Assembly: GCF_014633365.1 (NCBI RefSeq)
Contig: NC_068341.1
Coordinates: 20,008,339 to 20,072,338, forward strand
Reading direction: 5' to 3'
Source of the DNA: Diospyros lotus
Lineage: Eukaryota > Streptophyta > Magnoliopsida > Ericales > Ebenaceae
Length of the DNA stretch: 64,000 nt
A program made the translations under genes and the position numbers. The notes below the pieces were generated by a model, which worked only from the letters and a program-made list of their open reading frames with translations, was not told where the DNA came from and ran no database searches. Below, one piece after another: positions 10,960 to 22,799 of the stretch (its first letter is position 1; the number at the start of each line of letters is the position of its first letter).

Positions 10960-11975
10960 ACAGGACCTGAATGAGGTTCATGCGGGCGATTGCGATGAGC
11001 ACCTCAGTGGAAGATCATTAGCAGCTAAGGTCATGCGGGCAGGATTTTTCTAGCCTACATTACATAGGGATGCCTCCGCAAACGTCCGAGTATATGATAA
11101 GTGCCAGAGACATGCACCATTATCTTCGTCACCCATAATGGATATCTAATAGATTTTCCAACCTATCCCTTTTGCACAATGGGGGTTGGCTATACTTGGC
11201 CCTTTTCCAATCTGGACAACAAAAATTCCTACTTGTGACCATCGGCTATTTCACCAAATGAGTAGAAGCGGAGTCGTTAGCAACCATTACAAAGAAAAAA
11301 GTAGAGAATATAGTATGGAAAGACATCATCTATCACTTCGGAATCCCCAGAATTCTCAATACGAACCATGGCACACAATTTGATTCAGACGCTTTTGCCA
11401 CTTTTTGTAACAGATGGGGAATCTGCCTTCGCATGGAATCTGTTGCTTACCCACAAACAAATGGCCAAGCTGAGGCAATGAACAAAATCTTCCTCAGAGG
11501 CCTCAAGACCCTGTTAAATAAGGCGAAAAGAGCATGGGTGGAAGAGCTCCCGGCCGTCTTTTGGGCTTATCATATCATCAGCAGAACATCTATTGGGGAG
11601 ACACCATTTAACCTTTTATATGAGACTGAAGCCCTCATCCTCGTCGAAGTAAATATCTAGTCGCCACGAGTGTAGGCCTTCGCTGAACAGAGAAACTCGG
11701 AGCAGTTATCCTACAATCTCAACCTAATGGATAAGTTAAGAGACCGGGTCGATATCCTATTGGTAAATACCACCAAAGGATAGCTAATTACTATAATGCT
11801 CGTGTCAAAGATAAACCTCTACAAACAGGAGACTTGGTACCCTGAAAATTCGCCATCACAGGCGTACTCCGGGAAGAAGGAAACTCCGAGCAAACTAGGA
11901 AGGCCCTTACAGAATCTAGGAAAGGATGGGCTCGGACACTTGTATTCTTCATACACTTTAGAATTCTTCCCATAT
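10960..11975 (+). pseudogene. Integrase remnant of the Tat-like element
   Basis: The zinc-binding start at about 10975-11120 reads HAGDCDEHLSGRSLAAKVMR..YDKCQRHAP; the first Cys of the CxxC pair appears as Tyr. The core is frameshifted near 11190-11390. TNHGTQFDSDAFATFC shows Asp-to-Asn loss of an active-site Asp (canonical TDNGTQF). 11433-11660 keeps SVAYPQTNGQAEAMNKIF (catalytic Glu) and LPAVFWAYHIISRTSIGETP. The C-terminal part to about 11975 is scrambled. Not functional. Confidence 0.85.
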
Positions 11976-12204
11976 AAAGAAATACTTCCTCAGATAGGCA
12001 AGATATAACTTAGACGAGACAGAAAGCCAAGAATTCACAATCCCTTCGGGTATAACAATAAGTAACCAGGTATGGCATTACATTTGCTCTTGTTCATGAT
12101 CATGCACATTGCAAATAATAAGGGCAGTTCATTATTGCATTTCTCAAGCGGTTTTATGGACACCTCTATTCTCCTTGAGGTTCTCATTTCCCTAAAGAAA
12201 TTTC

Positions 12205-12645
12205 CCGAGACTCGGTGTCCTCCCTCTCGCATTTCGAGAGAGCATGCACTGGACGAACAAATCCCAAGCTCCTTTAGGTCGAACAAGTCAGGGCACAGTG
12301 GCGACAATTTATAACCCCTATCAAATAATTTTAAGTTTGAGATTACCCAGGAAGTGGAATATGCTCTATTCCCCCAATAACCTCAAAATTAGGACATTCC
12401 ATCATGCATCATTATCATTGCCCTTTGAACAGCTGATAGCAGCAATGCTACTCCATTTCCTCACGCTAGGGTGCTAGATGATTGCAACCATACCCGTTCA
12501 GGATTAGACCTCTCTTAAGAAATTTTACGTATACCAACATTCTCCCTCTCTCATTCCGCAAGGGCGTATGCACTGGATGAACAAATTCCCAAGCTCCTCA
12601 GCGTCAAAAAAACAAGGGCATAGCGGCAACAACCAGCCAATCTTG
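12205..12645. repeat. Two-copy repeat in the 3' untranslated part of the Tat-like element
   Basis: About 110 bp at 12205-12312 (TGCACTGGACGAACAAATCC, then CAAGCTCCTTTAGG and GGGCACAGTGGCGACAA) recurs at 12530-12640 (TGCACTGGATGAACAAATTC, GGGCATAGCGGCAACAA), spaced about 325 bp apart. Tandem repeats in the untranslated region before the 3' LTR are a known trait of Tat-type elements. Confidence 0.65.
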
Positions 12646-12805
12646 ACAATTCTCATAAGTTTGATACAATCTCGAAAGATTGGTATCCTCATCCCGCTCT
12701 GCCACGAGAATGGGAGTAGCCCCATCCGTTAACCTATCCCAAGTCAGTTTGTCTCCAAGCACTCATTTTTATTCTACTCTTCCCTTTGCTTTTCAATCCA
12801 AGGCA

Positions 12806-12820
12806 AGAGTGGGGAGCATT
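12806..12820 (+). promoter_or_regulatory. Polypurine tract of the Tat-like element
   Basis: AGAGTGGGGAGCATT, a purine-rich run ending directly at the TG that opens the right LTR, fits the plus-strand priming site. Confidence 0.6.
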
Positions 12821-13795
12821 TGTTACGAGGTGCTCTAAAATTTTCCTAAGTTTTAAAAGCAATTTCCCAGTCCATTATTTCCTAGATAATCTCTGGGACA
12901 AGAGCCTTTCGAAACCCCTGATAGGTCCTCTAGGACCGGCTTAATCATGCATCATGTTTGCCCAAGTCCAAGGACGCCCTTCAAGGTCCCCCAAACCAAG
13001 GCCATCTGGTGGCCCGAAGCCCCTTTGAGACCACCCGAAAACAACTATCGGGGAGCCTTGCCCAAAAGAATTCTCCAAGCCCTCCGGCCTTATCCGGTGG
13101 GTCTCGCCAGAAGAGCCTTCTGGCTCAACCGTGGGTCCCACTATTTTGCTTATAAATAAGCGCCTCTTCGAAGGCAGAAAAGATCTTTCTTTTGGGGACT
13201 CAACCTTTCAGATCTCTAAGACTCTTTTGAGACAAACAGATCTCGTTGGACTCTCAGACTTTTTAGATTCTCAGACTATTATCCCAACTCTCTCAAGCCA
13301 TTTGGCCATCACTCTTTAAAACCCATTCGGGAACTTGAACATAACACGAATACTCCATCAAGATATTGATCATATACATGCACTTGCATTATCCTTGTTA
13401 AATTGGACATACATTTGGACATTTCTCTCAAGCCATTGTCTAACTTAGCTAGGCATCGAAGGGCCCGCGTGGGAGAGTCTCTTGCGTCCCTTTTTTACTT
13501 TCATTTGTAACCGCAGGCTAAGATCTTGCATAGCTCATCAGAGGGACCGAAAGCCCCTTATCTTGAAGACCCATCGGGGCACCTTCCTCTTGACTCCTCG
13601 AAGACTCTTTTGAGCAGCCCATCCGAAAGCCCCGAAAACCCATTTGGGTCCTTGCCTCATCGAGTTTCGGCCCCAACCTGTCTCAAATCCATTTGACCTC
13701 GCTCGTGGCATCTCATACCCTCTACCATGGTGAAAGACTCTATTTTGATTGATCACAAGATAAATAAATTTAATTGTTATAGTTAAGCAACAACA
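12821..13795 (+). repeat. Right LTR of the Tat-like element (975 bp)
   Basis: Starts TGTTACGAGG after the polypurine tract and ends GCAACAACA. A TATA box (TTATAAATAAG) lies at about 13149-13159, followed by GCGCCTCTTCGAAGG, a plausible transcription start. Its 3' 421 bp match the truncated left LTR. The solo LTR at 58101-58908 is a diverged relative (shared GTGCTCTAAAA-type start, TATAAATA..CGCCTCTTC, CTCGATTGACCTCGC). Confidence 0.85.
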
Positions 13796-14955
13796 ATGAA
13801 CAAATTATATTATGAAAAAATTAGCAGATTATAGATATTTACAGTAAGGCCTCCCCAACACCCAAAACATTAGGAAACCTGACATGTTTTTAGCAACCAT
13901 ATACACGTTCCAGTATGTATTCCCTTGAATTAAACAAGATTCATGGAATGCAAGTAATAAGGATAAGTAAATTCTAAGCAGAGATGAGAAAACCAGTAGA
14001 CTAAAGACAGAAGAACTTTTAATCCCCCATGACTATTCCTTTTATTTTATAAGACATAAAAAGACAAACCTTTAATCACCCAAGCACCTTTATACTATCA
14101 TATAACCAAAGACAACAAACTAAAATTTGGCATTTGTTTCAAGTGCAAGAAACATTGCAAACCTCATAAATTATTTTAATTTACTTCTAGTTATTAATTA
14201 TGAGTAAAAAGCACACGTATTCAAAATACCTTATAATAACAAAGAAAAGGGCAATATAAATTCAATGTTCAGCGTTTGAAAATATCCACTATGAAGGAAA
14301 AAAACAAACTTAGATTCTAGTGGCTAACCAATTTGGACTCTGTTAGTAGTCAAGCACAGCACAGAGACTGCAAATTAAAATACCCAAAAAATTACTCCTA
14401 GCAGATTAGTTGCTGTAAGTTTGTTAAAAAAAAAAAGGGAAGACCAAAACTGATAAGGCCGGGGGAGGGAGAGAGTTACCAAGGGGGAGAGGAAAAGTGA
14501 GAGGGAGACAGCTAGCAAAAGGCAACGACTGTGGCGGCTGTAGCTATTGCTCCTTTTTTCAACAGTGATAGGCAGCGAGAGAAAAAGGGCTATGGCAGAG
14601 AGTGAAAGTTAAACACCCTTTCTTTAGCACGTGTTTTTATGTCATAATTTAGAGAGTTTTTTTTTTTTATAACATTTCCCATTTCTTGGTCAACTCTTAT
14701 GATTTATATCTTACTTTCAAAAGCTACATTTTGAATAGGGACTCTAAAGTGAAAAATAATATTAAAATAATAATAAAAATATTTTTTGCCATAAAGATGA
14801 AAAATTACTCATTTCTAATTAATTATATTTTTTTATGTTTACCCTAAATGATCTAGTTAAAAATGGAATTAAAAAAGAATCTATTTTGAGACATAAAAAT
14901 TCATCTATAATTCTATTTATGTATTCTTTTTTTACTACTAAAATATAAAATGTTA
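13796..14955. other. Spacer, no gene seen
   Basis: AT-rich with a short purine-rich patch at 14460-14610 (GGGGGAGGGAGAGAG). No domain, terminal repeat or RNA gene was recognised. Confidence 0.5.
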
Positions 14956-16266
14956 GGCCTTATTTTCTTTGTTATTTTCACCTCATTATGAGTTTTTAAA
15001 TTTTCAAAATACTAAAAATGTATTTATTTTATTATTTTTAAAAATATAAAGAAAATCCAAAATAAAGGTGTTTTCAGCCAAAATTAAATGAAAACACCCA
15101 AAATGTTGAAAACGTAGAAAACACCTAATGCCTCTCCCCCCACCCCAATCTCACATAAACCCATATTTCTCATCTTTTTCATATATTCTCTTATGGCCAT
15201 TAATCGCCACCGCCATCGACTACGCACGCCATCGGTGGTTCGAGCCACCATCGACCACCCCCCAACTAGTTGCTAGTTTTGTCTCCTCTCCTCTTTTCTC
15301 TTGTTGATTTTTAGGTATGTTGATCGATGGGTTATTAAGTGTCAGGTGGTTGCCTCTAATCGCCAGAAACCACCAGCCATGATGGTCGGTGGCGACTAGC
15401 AGTGCGTATATAGACAGGTGAGTCAAACATTTAAACTTAGATCAAAGAAGATTTGGCCATTGGATCTTACTGATATTTGGGTATATTGGTCGATGGGCCC
15501 GTGGATGTCAGGTGGTTGCCTCTAATCGCCGGAAATCACCGGCCACAGTAGCCAATGGCGACTGACATTACGTATATAGGTGTTGGTCGACAATTAAAAA
15601 TTAGATTTACAAAAATGCAACCGTTAAATCTAGCACATTTTTGTGTATATTAACTCCCTTAGATTGGAGTTTTTACTGGTAGGCTCTAATCGTATAAATT
15701 TTCGACTGGCGGGGGTCGCCGACAACAGAGCTAGTTGCGGTCGTCGGCGACGAAGCTCGCGCTGAAAAAGATGCAAAGCACCGAAGAAGAAGAAAAGAGA
15801 AAAAAAGAAAATGAAAAAATATTAAAAAATTATTATTAAATTTTAAAAATAAAATTATATATTTATTTAAAATTTTAAAAATGTAGTATATCTATATTAT
15901 AATTAAAAATATAAGATAACATATATTATATTATTAAGTGTATAGTTTAATATAAATTATTATTAAGATGTATGTTAGTAATTTATTAATCAAATTTATT
16001 GTTTTATTTTAATAGTAGAATTTTATTAAAAATAGTTAATTTTATTATTTAATTATTAAATTCATTGAATAAAATATTATAATGACAAAAAAGAAATAAT
16101 TTTTTAAAATTTCAAAAAAAAACGTGTTTTTTTTGAAATTTTAAAAAATTATTTTTCAAAATAACAAAAAAAAAACGTGTTTTTAAAAATCTCAAAACAA
16201 ATACTCAAAATATAAAACTGAAAATGAATTCAAAACTCAAAACTGAAATACAAAGAGAACACCACA
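14956..16266. mobile_element. Non-autonomous PIF/Harbinger-like element (copy A)
   Basis: 1311 bp flanked by TTA (14953-14955 and 16267-16269), the 3-bp target duplication of PIF/Harbinger. The left end GGCCTTATTTTCTTTGTTAT and the right end, read inward as TGTGGTGTTCTCTTTGTATT, form imperfect inverted repeats. The right end continues as a near match to the left end of copy B (25821-27106), so A lies in the opposite orientation to B. AT-rich arms surround a GC-rich core at 15130-15780. No transposase is visible. Confidence 0.72.
15298..15595. repeat. Internal tandem duplication in Harbinger copy A
   Basis: About 120 bp containing GTCAGGTGGTTGCCTCTAAT and CGCC(A/G)GAAA(C/T)CACC..GGTGGCGACT appears at about 15310-15425 and again at about 15485-15595, spaced about 175 bp apart. 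Both copies end in a GTATATAG motif. Confidence 0.7.
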
Positions 16267-16379
16267 TTAATTTTCTATATAAGTCATTTCTATTTTTATT
16301 TTCTATTAAAAATGGAAAAGTTTGTCTTTATTTTTAGTCATTAATTACAATTATTTTTGTATTGCCTCAAGTGAAATTG

Positions 16380-19070
16380 GGGTGAAGTTTGTACCATCAA
16401 TGAATGACAAAGCTACTATAACCAATCTCTTTGTAACAATCTCTTTGTAAGCCTTTAGTGAAAATGTCAACTTTTAATGTTTTATTAGAACATATCTTCG
16501 GCCTGTTTGATAGTAAGAAAATTTTATAAAAAATATCACATTTTAATAGGCCAAAATATATTTTAATGGTTATACCATGAAATTCAATTTCATGAAAAAT
16601 ATAATGTACTAACTAGTAAAGATGAAATTCAATTTCTTAAATATGACATTTTTTACGAAATTTTTATGAAAAGCACACCCTTACTTCAATTTCTTCATTA
16701 GCAACATTTTCTCTGACAAAATGAACATAAATCTCTATACGCTTAGTCCGAGAGATACACTGGATTTTCAACCATCCTTTTGATATATGTGTTATCACAC
16801 CTTGCAATTGGAATTACTAAAAACATGGAATCTAATTCAATAAAAAGTGATTTAAGATAGAGTAATTCAGTAAAATCACTTGCCAATGCTCGGTATTATA
16901 CCTCTCCAACAGACGTTGCAACAACTTATTGTTTTTTTTTTTTAAATCAAAATAATAAGATTTCCTTCTAGAAAACACAATAGCTAGCCACTTGTAGATT
17001 TTCTTATAATTCTATAGCCCCCATTATCTTCATTTGTATATACCTTAAGAGTAAGTTCTTTTGCTTGTTTAAAATAGAGTCTTAAGACCAAGTGTTCCTT
17101 CAAGATACCCAAGTAGGCGTTTATAAGCTAACCGATGTTGCTGTCTAGGAAGAGCCACAAATTAACTAAGTCTATTAATTGTAAATACTATATGTCTACT
17201 CTTGTATAAGTGAGATATTGCAGAGGTTCAACTATACTTCTATAAAGAGCAGTATCAGAAAACTCTTCGCCTTCATTAGTAAGGAGGTTCCAATAGCAAT
17301 AGGAGTAGAACATGACCTACAATCCTTCATTTCAGCTTTAGTGAGTAAATAATTAACCGTATATATAGGTTGAGTTAATTGCAAACCAGTAATATCTTGG
17401 AAAGACTCAAAACCTATGAAATAATTCATTGAACCTAATTATAGCTTTAGAGCAAAAGTAGAACTTAACAGCTTGATAAAGGAATCCATAAGGTGTTTGC
17501 TTGAACCTACAACATAAAGTACAATATAGCCATGATGTTGTATGAATAGAGAGAGATCAAAAACTGTTGTAGTAAAATCCCAAGAGAGGAGAGAATTCTT
17601 TAACTTTGTAAACCAAGCTTAAGGAGCTTCTTTTCTTGAGCCTACGCACATATGAAGGACAAGTAGGATTTGAAAGCCCTCGGCCTGATGCATAAAACTA
17701 CTTCAGTTAAACCTCCATTTAAGAAGGCATTATAAATATCAAGTTGTTGAATGTCTCATCCAAAAGTTACTGCTAAAGTGAGAAGAACTTTAACTATATG
17801 AGCCTTAATAACTAGACTAAAGATAGCTGAAAAATCAACCCCAGGTGTCTAATGAAATCCTTTGACAATATGTTATGCCTTATATTTCAAAATAGAACCT
17901 TCAGGATTACATTTAGTATTGAAAACTCTCTTACATCCAATAAGATTCATAGTTGAAAAGTAAGGTAACAAATCCGAAGTATGATTGGATTATAAAGAGC
18001 ATCATATTCATCTCCCATGGTTACATATATACCATTTTGGATCAAGTGAAGCTTCTTGAACAGTAATAGGTTCTTTCTCAAGGACAAAGACAGAGAAGAG
18101 ACAATGATAATTAAGAAGTAAAATTATTAGGTCTAAAAACACCAGTTTTGGCCCTAGTGACCATAGAATGATCAGAAGAAACTGTTGGTGGAGGAGATGG
18201 CAAAGAAGGAGAATGAGTAAAAATTGTTCGGGAAGCTGATTTCAAAGCAAGAGATAAAGCTAAAGCAGAGGAGGAAGAAGATGATGACCATAGAATGAAT
18301 AGACACTGCTGGTGGAGGAGATGGCAAAGAAGGAGAATGAGTAGAAACTTGGGGGGAAGGTGACTGCAAAGCAAGAGATGAAAAAGTAGAGGAGGAAGAC
18401 GATGATGAGTCACTGTATGATGATGAAGATGTACATGAAGAAGAGGCCTAAGGAGAAAAAGAAGATTAATGTGATGAGAAGACAGAAGAAAATGAGTTCA
18501 ACTATGAGTTTGGTAAACATGTTTCAACAACTAAATGAGAAGGAGAGAATGAAACATTTGAGAAAAAGGAAACTCTATTTCATTGAAATTAACATGTATG
18601 GAAATGTATATTTTTCTAGACAGATAGAGACCCTTATAGACAACGGAAACTTACCTATAACCGATGAAGATACACTTAGTAGAATGAAAGGCAAATTTGT
18701 TGAGGCTCAAATGATTTAAGATAAAGAAAACAAGAGCAGCCAAAAATCTTGAGAATTTTTATAGTCAGGTGATTTGAGATACAATTTCTCAAAGGGTGAG
18801 GAAATTTGAATAATAGAAAAGGGAATTATGTTGATAAGATACGTAGTTGTTTGGAAGGCTTCAAATCAAAATTTGAGAGCGTATGAGGATGTGCTAGAAG
18901 AGTTAAGCCCATTTCAACTAAATGTCTATGTTCCCTCTTAGGAACGCCATTCTGTTCTTGAGTGTAAGGGTAAGAAAATTATGGTTGAATACCACATTTG
19001 TGAAGGAAAGGAAGAAAAACTTTGAATACTCATTCACTGTCATATTTTAAACTATTTACCTAGTCAATAT
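16380..19070 (-). pseudogene. Degenerate Ty1/Copia pol (integrase, RT, RNase H)
   Basis: Read on the minus strand in order. About 19060-18720: integrase core (SLKYDSEWV, YPYTQEQNGVPKREHRHLVE, GLTLLAHPHTL). 18180-18110: linker HSMVTRAKTGVFRPNNF. About 17880-17430: RT (FSAIFSLVIKAHIV, QQLDIYNAFLNGGLTEV, AWFTKLKNSLLSW). 17429-17232: MNYFIGFESFQDITGLQLTQ. About 17230-16680: RNase H (YRSIVEPLQYLTYTRVDI, STSG, KRIEIYVHFVRENV). About 16480-16430: KVDIFTKGLQRD. The YVDD site is decayed to YVVG. Stops and frameshifts are throughout, and no LTRs were found. It is a fragment of a dead Copia element. Confidence 0.85.
16500..16680. mobile_element. Small MITE inside the Copia RNase H region
   Basis: 181 bp. 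The left end GGCCTGTTTGATAGTAAGAA and the right end, read inward as GGGTGTGCTTTTCATAAAAA, are imperfect inverted repeats that stay similar for about 40 bp. It separates VRENVANEEIEV from KTLKVDIFTKGL, which are adjacent in Copia proteins. Flanks TTC/TTA suggest a decayed TTA duplication (Tourist-like), but this is not certain. Confidence 0.6.
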
Positions 19071-19648
19071 AATTATTTAAATGTTAAAAATAAGATACAA
19101 TAAATGCATTTTATTTAAAAACAAAGTGCATTTTTGCTGCCTAAACATTACAAAGAACAATAGTTAGCATTGACCATTTACATAATGACATACTCTAATT
19201 ATGTACATGGTTAAGTATGAAAAATTGAAAAAAAAGTATTAATTATATAAATTCCAGTGGTGTTTTACAATTGATATAAAATTAAAAGTTTAATATAAAA
19301 TTGATAGTTTTTAAATTTTGTTATAAAATTGGTGCAGTACTGGTCAAACTTTGATATTTTTTTTAGTAATTTACTCCATTATGCAACTGTCCAACCTAAA
19401 AAGTATAGTAGCAGCTGCAAATTATCATCAATAACTCAACAACCCCTTTCCTTTCTGCTAGGGATATGCCCTAATACTAAATTTAGATATCATCTGTAGG
19501 GATATTTTGATATACTGTTGTATTTATGGCATAATATATTCATTCATATGTCTCTATATTATAATATATGAATGAATCCTTAGATTTCTCATTAAAAATC
19601 TTATTTTTAAGTTATTAAGAATATGTTGACAAAATTCTTTTATATGAG
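19071..19648. other. Spacer, no gene seen
   Basis: AT-rich. It contains an imperfect inverted repeat around 19530-19580 (CATAATATATTCATTCATAT / ATATGAATGAATCC). No domain seen. Confidence 0.45.
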
Positions 19649-19726
19649 TGTTGAGTTTGATTCTGAAAATATTTTGATGGTGAGAATTAAATGCAAATTT
19701 TTAATGAATAGCTTTAATTGAGTAAA

Positions 19727-20460
19727 GTTCAAATTTAGAAGAATTAATCAAGTACTAAACTATCTCAGTCAAGTGACACATAACTTGAGCTTAATTAATA
19801 GAGTAAGTAAATACTTTAGTTGAGTAACACTAATGTTACTTGACTAACATATGGTTTCAATTGAGTAAGACCTGATGCTCAAGAAATTAATTGATTACAT
19901 GCTTGTTATATTCGAGTATATGATGAAAAAACATTAATCGAGTAACCAAAATGTTAATCAATTAAGTGTTTAATTAGTCGAATAACTAAAAGCTTTAATC
20001 GAGTAATAATTTAAGCTAAAATATCAAGTCTCTGTACTTGAACATTAATCACCTAAAAGATTGAATTTAATCGAGTGACATATATATTTAGTCGAATAAC
20101 TAAGTATCTTGGTCGATTAAGTATTATGGAACAAAGTGTGAGTCTGTATATGATTTATTAATCGACTAAGAAGTAGTTTGTACTCGAGTAATGACATATT
20201 TTAAATTGAGTAACAAAAATGCTTAATCAAATAACAATTTCAAATTCTCAAATTATTAAAATGTTAATCAACTAAAATGGGCCTTTAATCGAGTATCATT
20301 ATTCTTTAGTCGAGTAATGACTAATACAACTACTGATCATAATTGAGTAATCTTATCAAGTAATCGAGTAACATCTGAACTTAATCGACTAACTCTTAAG
20401 ATCACTTGACTAACTATACATCTTACTTGTGTAACATCATGTTTTATTCAACTAATGTTG
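19727..20460. repeat. TAATCGAGTAA motif array, copy 1
   Basis: At least 20 variants of an about 10-bp motif (AATCGAGTAA, GTCGAGTAA, GTCGAATAAC, GTCGATTAAG, ATCGACTAAC) occur at irregular spacing of about 15-40 bp, with unrelated AT-rich sequence between them. It fills most of the LTR upstream of its leader. The spacing is too uneven for an ordinary satellite. Confidence 0.75.
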
Positions 20461-21130
20461 TGCTAAAATTCAAAAATATAGCCATTATTTTCACTGTAAG
20501 CTTGTGCTCAATTATTTTTCTCTGAATTTGCTGTAAGAGTTGTTGCCTTATCCCATGAAAATGTTTGTAATAGTTATTGGTTACCTCGTAAAAGTAGAGG
20601 TTATAGCTTAACCTATAAAAACTAATACATTAAATGGACTATTAAAATCTTTTAGTACTTATAGAAGTATGCACCCAAGAAGGTGATAAATTGGGTGTTT
20701 TTAAGACTTTTCACTTATTTTGAAAATCATGCATAAAAGCTCTTATAAATGTCTTCATTTCTTTTGAAAATCATTGTTGAGAATGGGGATTAGTAATGAT
20801 AAACATTTATGATTTCAAGAATAATGTTTAAAGAGAAAACATTTATACTTATGATATTAAAACAATTCTTGAGTTATGAAATGAAGATCATAACATGTAA
20901 AAATCAAAAGCTTATAGAAACAAGAAGCAAAAATCATATAAAAAATTTATAGTGATTTACCCAAAATGTCTACATCCACTAAATGGATAGCTTTTAAAAT
21001 TTCAGTTATAATCATTACACAATTGTAATACCCCAAGAGTCTAAAGAAGAGTAGTATATATCGAGGATAAGTAGGGAAGCAAACAACACCAATTAGATAC
21101 CTTTTGGGCTGAATGTAGGCAAAAAACTCT

Positions 21131-21194
21131 CGGATTAAACGTGCTTGAGCTGGGAAAGCTCAAGGATGGGTGACCCCCTGAGAAGTTCGCGTAG
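21131..21194 (+). other. 5S rRNA-like segment in Cassandra LTR1
   Basis: TTAAACGTGCTTGAGC.. AGGATGGGTGACCCCCT and GAAGTTC correspond to the internal control region of plant 5S rRNA (TTAAGCGTGCTTGGGC.. AGGATGGGTGACCTCCTGGGAAGT). This is not a functional 5S gene: the first half of 5S is missing or unrecognisable. Confidence 0.85.
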
Positions 21195-21550
21195 ACCCAT
21201 CAAAATAAGTTATTCTAGTCCTTCCTACCACTCGATGTGGGATGTTACAGGTGGTATCAGAGCCGACCCCCAAGCCTTTGAGCGCGGTGGTGGGGCAAAC
21301 CTCAGCGAAGACGCTGAGTCCCTAAGGGGGGGTGTGTGTAGGCACCTTAGGCGAATCCCATATCGGCCATGCAAAGGAAGGAAATCTGTAACCGGTTGTA
21401 AGGTCGCATGACGAGGACGTCATGTGCTCAAGGGGGAGAGAATGTAATACCCCAAGAATCTAGAGAAGGGTAGTATATATCGAGGATAAGTAAGGAAGGA
21501 AACAACACTAGCTGGATACCTTTTGAGCTAAATGTAGGCAATGAACTCCT

Positions 21551-21613
21551 AGGTTAAGCGTGCTTGAGCTGGGGAAGCTCAAGGATGGGTGACCCCCTAG
21601 GAAGTTCACGTAG
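21551..21613 (+). other. 5S rRNA-like segment in Cassandra LTR2
   Basis: GGTTAAGCGTGCTTGAGC.. AGGATGGGTGACCCCCTA matches the 5S internal promoter better than the LTR1 copy does (TTAAGCG is intact). Confidence 0.85.
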
Positions 21614-22799
21614 GCCCATCAAGGTAAGTTGTTTCAGTCCTTCCTACACTCAATGCGGGATGTTATAACAACTTTTACAGATTCAACTGGAACCTTAATT
21701 TTTACAAGCTAAATTGACACCTCAACGTTTAAAGGCTAAGTTAGAATTTCAACTTTTTAAGACTGAGTTGGAACCTCTATTTTTTACAAGTTAAAGCAGT
21801 AACCTCTCTGTTTTTATAGACAAAACAGCAACCTTACATGCCTTTTCACAGGATGAGGCGTAACTCTTACAATCACTTTTCAAAAGCAATATGAAACAGA
21901 GCTCACAACAAAGGATATCCCTCAAATGATAAGAAATAAAGCTCATGATGGAGTATAGAAAAAGAGTGTAAAGAATAAGAATGAAAGCCCTCAACTCTCT
22001 TAAAGGTTTTTGGTTTTAGAAGATCTTCGTGAAGCATAACCAAGTAGTGGCTTGAGTATCTTTAGAATATAAAAGCTAGGATTAATCACTCAAGCGGCCA
22101 TATCATCAACATAACTTGGTTTGGGAATAGAAGCTTCATCTCATGCATATCTTAGACTTTTATAGAGGATTTGAGTTTTTAGAATTTCAAATTTAATAAC
22201 ATGCACACTCGGTGACTCTCTAATTTGACTTAACATGGAGATTTAGCATTTTACACAACATAAATAGATGAATTTATCTCTATAGGCATTCCATTTCTAT
22301 GAAAATATAATCAGATAACATTAAATGAGAATAAAAAAAAGGTCAAACGATCAAAACTGTATACTTTCTTCACTTTGTGTAACAGAAAGTAATGGCTATA
22401 TTTTTCAATTTTAGCTCATAAATACTCAAGCAAAAAATAAGGATACTTGATTGGATCCAACATATATTTGAATGGTTTTTAGTGATAGTCGATTAGGCTT
22501 AACTTTACTCAACTACACATTGCACTTAGTCAATTACTATTTAGAATATAAAGAGCCATTCTCTGTCCATGCAAATTTACTTCAAAGTTGACGTTTTTGC
22601 GCTTTTTTCTTTTAATACATCTTACTTACAAAAAAAAAAAAAATTACTTGAAAGTCTTATAATACGCGATTGTATGGTAACACTACTCGAATACCGACCA
22701 GTTCACAATCGATTAGCATTTATGCATCAAAAAGATTATTCGATTAAACATTCTTGGTACTCGATTGAGTCATGTCATTATTAGTAAAGGTGCGCAATC

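Larger units (their letters stand above)
5850..13795 (+). mobile_element. Degenerate Ty3/Gypsy LTR retrotransposon, Tat-like lineage
   Basis: Left LTR remnant (5850-6266) and full right LTR (12821-13795) flank gag, protease, RT, RNase H and integrase remnants in Gypsy order. Every domain has stops or frameshifts, so the element is dead. Tat lineage is inferred from the VDGASN..GSGA RNase H, the gag and protease style, and a decayed primer-binding site. The left 554 bp of the left LTR are missing where the CACTA-like element adjoins. ATGAA follows the right LTR, but the matching left target site is lost. Confidence 0.85.
21024..21667 (+). mobile_element. Complete Cassandra TRIM retrotransposon carrying 5S rRNA-like LTRs
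   Basis: 644 bp. LTR1 21024-21249 and LTR2 21443-21667 both start TGTAATACCCCAAGA and end GGATGTTACA/GGATGTTATA. The primer-binding site TGGTATCAGAGC (methionine-tRNA type) is at 21252-21263, and the polypurine tract CAAGGGGGAGAGAA at 21429-21442. Target duplication ACAAT (21019-21023) / ACAAC (21668-21672). There is no coding sequence, as expected of this non-autonomous family, whose LTRs carry 5S rRNA sequence. It lies in the Copia-like LTR copy 2. Confidence 0.93.

Noticed and set aside
18111..18719. Open frames on both strands (100 codons minus, 105 codons plus)
   Set aside because: The minus frame is the Copia linker region read in decayed form (only its VTRAKTGVF end is informative). 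The plus frame is its antisense neighbour over the integrase.
21145..21411. 88-codon plus-strand frame
   Set aside because: It covers the Cassandra LTR and internal region, which are non-coding.
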